Below, piece after piece: positions 57,456 to 64,000 of a stretch of 64,000 nt of DNA. The notes below the pieces were generated by a model, which was not told where the DNA came from, ran no database searches, and was given only the letters and a program-made list of their open reading frames with translations. Made by a program: the position numbers and the translations under genes. The stretch's first letter is position 1, and each line of letters begins with the position of its first letter. Source of the DNA: Hymenopellis radicata (Eukaryota > Basidiomycota > Agaricomycetes > Agaricales > Physalacriaceae); contig JADNRX010000248.1 of NCBI GenBank assembly GCA_015501595.1, positions 1 to 64,000 on the forward strand, read 5' to 3'.

Positions 57456-57669
57456 AGAAAAGAAAATGAGATGAATGAATGAAGAGCGGGATATTGAACC
57501 CGCGAGGAGTCGAGGACAACGAACACGACGACCAGCAATACCCCAAAGAATTGGATTGCTGTCTCGTTGTATGTACATGTAGAATGTACACGACGACGGC
57601 CCTAGATGGCCTGCACTATCTTATCCTTAGATAAGTTTATCGCTCGTTCCTCGCGATAACTTATCGCGG
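57456..57669 (-). repeat. A1 repeat of the retrotransposon
   Basis: 5' repeat of the element. It ends in the 17-bp palindrome 57652-57668 and matches A2 and the copy at 1-353. Its inner edge lies about 20 bp before the ORF1 start. Confidence 0.9.
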
Positions 57670-58365
57670 AATAAGCAAGTTGCTTCAACTTTCAGCATGA
57701 CTAGCAAGTTAGTAACGTGTATACAGTAGCACCCAACATCATGAATAATCCTCCACAGAGAGTTGGTCATCGGAACGTCATCGTGAAGCATTCTGCACCG
57801 CGTTTGCGCCACCATCCATAAGACGGTACCGCCGGCGTGATGAGGTTCTCATCCCCGTCAAGTCCAATGATCTCCATGACGAAAAGTCATCATCGGTAGA
57901 ATCCCTTATCCTACGCCCCACAGTGACGCAAACTAACGTGCTCGGGAGAAACGGTACCTACGGAGGATCCGATTACAGTAAGTATTCTACGTCTGTGGGG
58001 TAGACTCCGCAAATCAAGGCTGTACATACATCATAGGTGTACGCGTACGAGATGACTTAAACGGGATACAAGGTACATGTCCGCGCGTATACACTTGTCA
58101 TCCATGCGCAGCAGTGACGTTGATGCTCCGTTTATCCTTTTCGGATTTGCGCCACACTTTACATCACGGCAGTTCAATGGTAGAATCAAATTAGTCTGTG
58201 GTATACGTAGCGACATAGTGATATACGGTAGGTCTAACAGCAATGCAATGCAAGAACAATTACAGATAGTACAGTGGTCATACATGATGTGGGGCGTGGG
58301 TGTATGCAGAGAATGTACATATGCAATGCGAGTCCGTCCAAAAAGAGAGAAGAAGAAGAAAAATG
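57670..58365. other. Intergenic
   Basis: 3' flank of the transcription factor gene. A plus-strand frame at 58077-58466 is open but lies opposite the 3' end of that gene and has no known motif. Confidence 0.5.
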
Positions 58366-60706
58366 CTACCAAATACAATAACAGCCTTCCCAGTCAACAT
58401 CTAAACGACAATAGGAATCATGGGGTATCGGGGGCTCCGCTTGATCATCATTCAGTTTTGCAATGAATGATATGAGGCTTGTATATTTGTAAGTTGATAT
58501 CCTATAGACCGCATAAGTAAACAGGACTTACATGGATGAGCGTACTCACTCATAAACGGCGACTCTGGCGAGAAAAAGTAGAGCAACTGGAAGCCAACGC
58601 GGATCGTCGCGTCGATGCCCTCTTCGGTAAAGTCCTTCGAGTCCTCCAGAAGTGCATGTGAACTCCGCAGACGGAGAACCTCGTCAATCAGTGCCCGTAT
58701 AGCAATCATGAGAAGTGTCTGGAGAAGGCGGTGAGCCAGAAGAACCTACAAGAAGAAGAGCATGATACTCACCCCGTGATCGGATTGGTACACGTAGAGT
58801 CCTTGAGCACTGAGAAGGCCCAGTGAATCATCGTATGCGCAGCAACGACGCAGTCTCGCCGTGCCCTGAACTCTGATGACGCGGCCACCTCATTCAGCTT
58901 AATTGTGGCGGCAAAGACCTGTGCGTGGACAAAGAAGACACTCGGCGACTTGGAGCTGTGCAGAGACGGGAGGTTGTGCCCGAGTTGAACGACCAATCGG
59001 TTCAAGATTTGATATGTGTTAGGGAAGTTCTGCGTATTCCGACCTGCATGGAGGAAGGGATCAGCTTTAACGCGTCGGTCTAACATGAAACCACGAACCG
59101 GCGTTCCACTGACCAGCAAAGTATGTAACTTGCTGAAGAAGTATAGCCGCCTGCGCAGTCAACGCCAACAAAGAGCCTGACACATCGATTTGGCTTGCTT
59201 GACGCAGGAAGGCATTGACGGTCGATGTGGATTGCGGAGGCAGCACGTGCTAAATATAGATGCATGAATAAGGGTCTGGACAGAAAAATTGCCAAGGACA
59301 CGTACGTGTTCGTATTGTTTCTTGTCGAGCGGCCATGGCGTATCAATCTGAAAGCCCGGTGCCTCCAGTGGCCCACATACTTCCGAAGGAGCATCCAGAG
59401 CTACGGCCAAGTTCTTGCAGAGAATCACGACCTGCCAGAACCCGTCTATCCGTTCGCCCTCCTCGATGGTCGTTACTGGAGGTAGTAGCGTGGCCATGCT
59501 CGCTTCATCGCCTATACTGGTAGCGGATAATATGGATGGGGCATACACCTGTTCGGAACGAATCCTGTGCAGTCCGCAGCCCAGAGAGAGCGATAGAGCC
59601 CGCTAGCATGTTGTCGAGCCTCAAGGAGGTTGCCTATTCGTAGGAAGTAGTACGAGAGAAGGACTTCGGCCTGAATGGTCTGCATGTATCGTTCTGGGTG
59701 ATCCGATGTCAGACCGAGCGCTGTATGCTTCAGGGCGATATTGAGCAAATGGCGCTGGTCACCCCAGGCTTGATACTCCGCGCTTCGTTCTGAAAGGTGA
59801 CAGCCCCAGAGATAGATAACCGTTAATACCGATGAACACGGTCGTTTGACGTGTCCCAGAGGGGGCGCCAGAGTAGCTGAGCTGTAGAAATTTGATGTAT
59901 GGAGAAAGAAGCCGAGCTCTGGCGCGTATCTGAAGAAAATTTCGATGCTGTAGATAGAGTTTGTAATTAGACGCGTGGAGAACGAGTCAGATGTAATAAC
60001 TTACAAACTCCGAGCAATATGTGGCGCCGGTTCCTACGATTTCGAGTCAGTGGCACGAAGTGGAGATGAAAGAGAAGTTGGCAAACATCGGAGCTGTAAT
60101 GAGGCGATTCTGTTCTTCGACCTGAGGAACCGGGGGCGCCTGTTTCAATGTATGAGTACTGCAATGATTGTGAAACAGGGAGTACACGCTTACCAGGCGG
60201 TGTATCGACTAAGGGTGAGAGCACCGAGGAGTATGGCGAAGAGGTGCTTGTCCATGGAGGGTCGGACGTAGATGGGGCCAACATAGGTATCCCGTGAGCG
60301 TGTGTCGGGGCCTGGGCTGGATCCTCGTAGGGATTGTGCAAGATGATGGGTGATGGAAGCTCTGGCTGCTCGAGGTCTCTAAGTCGAGCCTCAAGCCGAG
60401 CAACCTGGTCCTCAAGTTGCTTTGTCCTAGACCGCCGCGGACTGTCTGCATATTCACACTCGTCATCTTTGGGATGCCGGAGACATGGTCCACATATTGG
60501 CTTGGCACCGTCGCATTTCTAATAGTGGGGTCAGACGTCGGCAGCGAGTGAAGTCAAAAGATGGAACTTACGATTTTTAGAAATCTGAAAGAAAATTAGT
60601 AAGTGTTGAAAGTATTGAAAGGCCTTGTTGCGCACCTGCAGGTCAAGCAAGCTTTTCCCCTTTTCAAAGGCTTTGTATCTGTCGTGTTCTTGGGAGTAGC
60701 GGACAT
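58366..60706 (-). CDS. Zn2Cys6 fungal-specific transcription factor
   Basis: ATG 60706 (MSATPKNTTDTKPLKRGKAC). Exon 1 (60706-60636), a 13-nt microexon (60584-60572) and exon 3 join to CLTCRFLKIKCDGAKPICGP...C, the binuclear zinc cluster (C-x2-C-x6-C-x6-C-x2-C-x7-C). A linker and coiled coil follow (RTKQLEDQVARLEARLRDLE), then a Pro/Ser-rich part and the regulatory middle domain (YMQTIQAEVLLSYYFLRIGN, GEASMATLLPPVT-like GDEASMATLLPPVTTIEEGE, DGFWQVVILCKNLAVAL). Many introns of about 50-60 nt; the last leads to the stop 58366-58368. Such factors act in the nucleus on metabolic genes; the target is unknown. All junctions I checked keep the frame. Confidence 0.82.
60572..60584 (-). other. 13-nt microexon in the zinc-cluster region
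   Basis: The exon atttctaaaaatc is flanked by ctttcag and gtaagttcc. It supplies the end of one Arg codon plus FLKI, which gives exactly the six residues expected between Cys 2 and Cys 3 of the zinc cluster. Without it the DNA-binding motif is incomplete. Confidence 0.75.
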
Positions 60707-60759
60707 GCAAGGCAATGAAGGGGGAGAGGAGACGAAATTTTGAAAGACTCATGCATGGC

Positions 60760-63700
60760 GGTCTTTATATAGGCAGGGAATACCCGAATGTTCTGGAGGA
60801 TCGCGGATCTGGTCGTCCCAATATTGGCTCCGTGCAGTGTACCTTTTCTCGTGAGATCTGGATACTGACGGTAAACGGAAAGCTGTGTTATGACAGGAAG
60901 CAAGCCGCGGTCGATCATCCGGCTAACCGGCTTCTTACCTCTAGTCACATGATCCCTTTCCTCTTTCCGACATGGACTTGCTCTAATTCTTTCCTTGTCC
61001 TCGTCACTCCAACACCATTGTTCACTCGTTAAAGGCCGTCTACTACCTGGCCTATCTGACCCTTCGGCCGACGTAGTCTATTCTCCTTGATGGACTTCAC
61101 AGCAAGGTTTATTAGCTGCTTGGTAAACATTGACCTGTCGCCTTGCGCATCGGACTTAGCGTATTCATCAGCAACTCGGCTTGTCGATTCTCCGCTTCCT
61201 GTCTACGACTCCATGACGCGTACTCTGTAATACCGACCATATCAGCTTGATTCCTGGTTTAGTATTATGCTTACTTCGCTTCTGAAATGGCGTCTTCATT
61301 TCACGGAAGGCTGTGGATCCTCCGCAGTCCTGCAACTTCAAGTGACTCACTCCGTCCTGGACCTCGTGTCATTAGCTTCGGAAGTCTCCACCAAACAACT
61401 GCGGATCAAATCGTCGGAGCTTCCCCAATTCTTTGCCCTGCTCAAGATTATCTTTCGAATCCCGTCCTTGTGCGTTGGGCAAAGGGAAGGCTGCCTCGAG
61501 GTGATTGCTTGACTCGTTTTGAGTCACTATGACACCCTTCCTCCACTTCGTACGTGCGTAATTCTGGACTGGACTGCCTTCAACGTCACCTCTCCAATTG
61601 TAAAGGCATTCTTCGCTTGAAACATCACGCCACATTGTTATTCTTTAGTACGGATCCAGGCTCTTCCAATTGGCCTGGGCCTACTATACTCCAACCTGAT
61701 GCATAGACTCAGAGCGGCAGCAGATTGTGCCCTGCTCTCCCACCAGTGTTGACTGCCTGCCATAGCCTTGTTGATTCAACACTGCAATCAGGCACCAGGC
61801 ACGCATATTCCTGACATCTGATTCTTGAATCCGGCCGGTGGTAAGTAACTCTAAATCTTTTCATTTTCTGACCGGCTATGTTGAACGCCAATCCCTGCTG
61901 GTGTGCGCTGATCTAGGGGAGGCGAGGCGTTCACTAGACTCCGTTCATTCGACCAGATCCCTTGGCGGCGTTTGAACTTTACTTCTCTCCACATGAACAG
62001 TGATGAACTTGTCACCTAGCATGAATTGCGGAACGTTTGCCGTCGAAGACTGACTCATACAATAGGTCTACCATCGCCGGTGTTTTCGGTGTTAGCTATT
62101 GTGTCCTCTAGGCTACTCCCCTCCTCCATGGATTTCGGAATTGCCGTTTATGACCGTGATTTGCAGAACGAAAGACAACAAGGCTCAGCTTCTATGCTCC
62201 TTGCACGTACATGTTACGAAACATTCGCTCCCCTGCCATACACTCACTCCAACGATTTTGGGTGTTGACCCTGTACTCGCTGCTTTCCGAACCTCTGACG
62301 ACCACGGTAGAAGACAAGTCCCGAGATCGCATCTGTCAACCTCTGTCAACGCGATTCTGAGATGATGGATTTGCAAGCTTCTTTGATTGGCATTCTGCGC
62401 TCACCCTGGAACGATGTATGGTAAGCCCGTTTGGCTACATCGACAGTCCATATGATGATTCTATCATTGCCGTATTAAATCCTCGAAGTAGGTCCATGTG
62501 GTAGCCGTGTGCCATCATCGGCAGCAAGACTCGTCCGGGAGAACGAGTTCCTTCCATCCATCTTGATTCTCAGTAAGAAGGATCATCACAGCGAGGCCGG
62601 GCGAACACATGGTGATGTCCGAGGCGGGCAGAGGCGGACAGGGCGCGAACGTAACTCGGAAGAGGTCTCGGAGACCACGGTTCGACGCTCAGCGATGAAT
62701 CAACGCGGGTCGGGAGAACTTGGCGCGGCCCCGACCGCATGGCCGATACCCGAATTTAGCGCATAGAAGTTGTTTGTATGCCGGAGGGGCGCGTGGACGG
62801 GAAATTTTTTGGAGGCTGCTCCGCCCGAATGACTCCCAGGTTTCCCCGATGCGAAGACTTCTGTAAAGTTCGAGCCGTCTATACCCGGTTGGAGCGCTAG
62901 TGTCGTTCTTTAACGAAGCTCAGGCCATACTTAGTCCGTGCATATGATTGCTCTAAATTAGAGTCTATTATAAACATGTCGCCGTCGCCCACATTCACCG
63001 AGAATGAGTTAGGAAATTTTTTCGTCGTTACTGAGCACACGGTTTAACGTTGACGCTTTACGAGACTACGAACAACGAGCTTCTCATCTGTAGCACGACG
63101 GGCTCGGCACTGAGAGAAGCTCTCAAGTGTAATTATATCTGCGCGTTTCCACTAAAACTGCTAACTTGAAAGTCTGGAATAATCACGTACAGGACCGTGA
63201 CGTTGCCATCCTTTTTTTTCTGGTACCACATGGATTGAAGGAACCGGTCTATACAAACAGACTTGAACCTGTATCTATGGAGTTGGAAATACTGCGAGCT
63301 TAGCCTGAGACAGATGCGTCGCCCGAACGGCTATCCGGGCGCTGCTGTAAGTCGAATTAAACTTGAAGACGGAAACGTTCGATTCCCTGAAAGGTATAGG
63401 ACTTTCGCATCACCTAATGGGATGCATGTAACATTTTATCATCTTATGACAGGCGTTCAAAATGGAAATGTTACGCCACGATCAACCAGTCAGCGATCAA
63501 CACGCAAATGCCTCCTCATATTTTTTTCACATTGAATCATCGCCCAGACTCTTGGAATGGACACACACAAATGCTGCGAAATCTACGTATAAGCACAATA
63601 AGTTATAATGGGTTCAGCCGGGTGAGTATGTACGGAGACTGCTCAGATGTCTGAAGCGTTGATTGCAGCCAGGACATATCTTGCTCTTCGAAGCATGCAG

Positions 63701-64000
63701 CTGGTCATGACCAGGACCCAGCGACGAGTGAAGGGGCGACTTCAAATAGTGCCGCTCAGACTTAACGTGGGTCGTGTATCCCATGGCGGTATAGAAATGA
63801 AGTCAACTCACAGTTGGTGAGAGGGGCAAAATCGCAAGCTTTTGATAATGTTCTGGAGTTCGTCATAAAGGTTTTGACGCTACTCGCCGATCTAGAGCTC
63901 TCATTGTACGCCTGTCAGAGCCAGCAGCATGCCTCCTGTTGTGAAGATAGTTGGATCAAGAGGGCGGGTCGAGATGGGTGCGATTACTGGGCTCTACGGT
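60760..64000. other. Right end of the window, no recognisable gene
   Basis: Both strands have only short frames. The minus-strand pieces between 61370 and 61900 look weakly like decayed coding sequence (several stops), but I cannot name a family. A GC-rich block at 62570-62760 lacks motifs. Confidence 0.45.

Larger units (their letters stand above)
51337..57669 (-). mobile_element. Ngaro-like tyrosine-recombinase retrotransposon, near full length
   Basis: Read on the minus strand the element runs A1 (57669-57456), Gag-like ORF, RT/RNase H, tyrosine recombinase, B1 (52258-51922), A2 (51920-51708), B2 (51682-51337). Split direct repeats in exactly this order, a recombinase instead of a DDE integrase, and no target-site duplication are the hallmarks of Ngaro-type elements of the DIRS order. 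Length about 6.33 kb. The recombinase ORF has frameshifts, so this copy is probably inactive by itself. Its neighbours are the FSH1 gene (left) and a transcription factor gene (right). Confidence 0.9.

Noticed and set aside
60636..60752. A frameshift in the zinc-cluster exon of the transcription factor
   Set aside because: Reading from an upstream ATG made the Cys codons look out of frame. The ATG at 60706 is in the right frame and no shift is needed.
62509..62766. Gene in the GC-rich block
   Set aside because: Low-complexity composition and no recognisable motif; no splice context.

Overview
The window looks like nuclear DNA of a filamentous basidiomycete, most likely an agaricomycete (mushroom-forming fungus). 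The evidence is genes cut by many GT-AG introns of about 45-65 nt, a class I hydrophobin, many F-box genes, membrane proteins of a kind common in mushrooms, and a tyrosine-recombinase retrotransposon. I saw no rRNA, tRNA or CRISPR array.

Layout. 1-4000: the 5' tip of a retrotransposon copy, a HAD phosphatase gene, and a cytochrome P450 pseudogene broken into two opposed halves, with a 50-bp inverted repeat on each side of the HAD gene. 6-15 kb: a duplicated accessory zone with two copies of an alpha/beta-hydrolase gene (a third fragment lies at 34.6 kb), two copies of a coiled-coil mushroom gene, an F-box gene whose second copy is at 31 kb, and a decayed family X DNA polymerase. 15-21.3 kb: housekeeping membrane genes, all on the minus strand (urea transporter DUR3, a FAR-17a/AIG1-like protein, a CCC1/VIT1-like metal transporter). 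22-27 kb: a flavin monooxygenase pseudogene, a hydrophobin without its last cysteine, and about 3 kb with no gene I recognise. 27-34.3 kb: an external type II NADH dehydrogenase, a small stand-alone WH1 protein, the second F-box copy and a large glycosylated membrane protein. 36-46 kb: F-box genes, a secreted protein, and a tandem duplication of an F-box gene plus the 3' end of a short-chain dehydrogenase. 47-51 kb: a protein kinase and an FSH1-type serine hydrolase.

51.3-57.7 kb holds a nearly full-length Ngaro-like tyrosine-recombinase retrotransposon on the minus strand. It has split direct repeats in the order A1 - Gag - RT/RNase H - recombinase - B1 - A2 - B2, and a 17-bp palindrome at the tip of each A repeat. 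It lies between the FSH1 gene and a Zn2Cys6 transcription factor gene with a 13-nt microexon. The last 3.3 kb shows no recognisable gene.

The genes do not form one pathway. The theme is a mosaic of single-copy core genes (DUR3, NADH dehydrogenase, metal transporter) and fast-turnover accessory DNA: duplicated and decaying hydrolase, F-box and coiled-coil genes, inversions and retroelements. Several otherwise well-conserved genes carry single-base frameshifts, which could be real decay or sequence error. Exon limits were worked out by eye from splice signals and reading frame, so individual boundaries may be off by a few bases.
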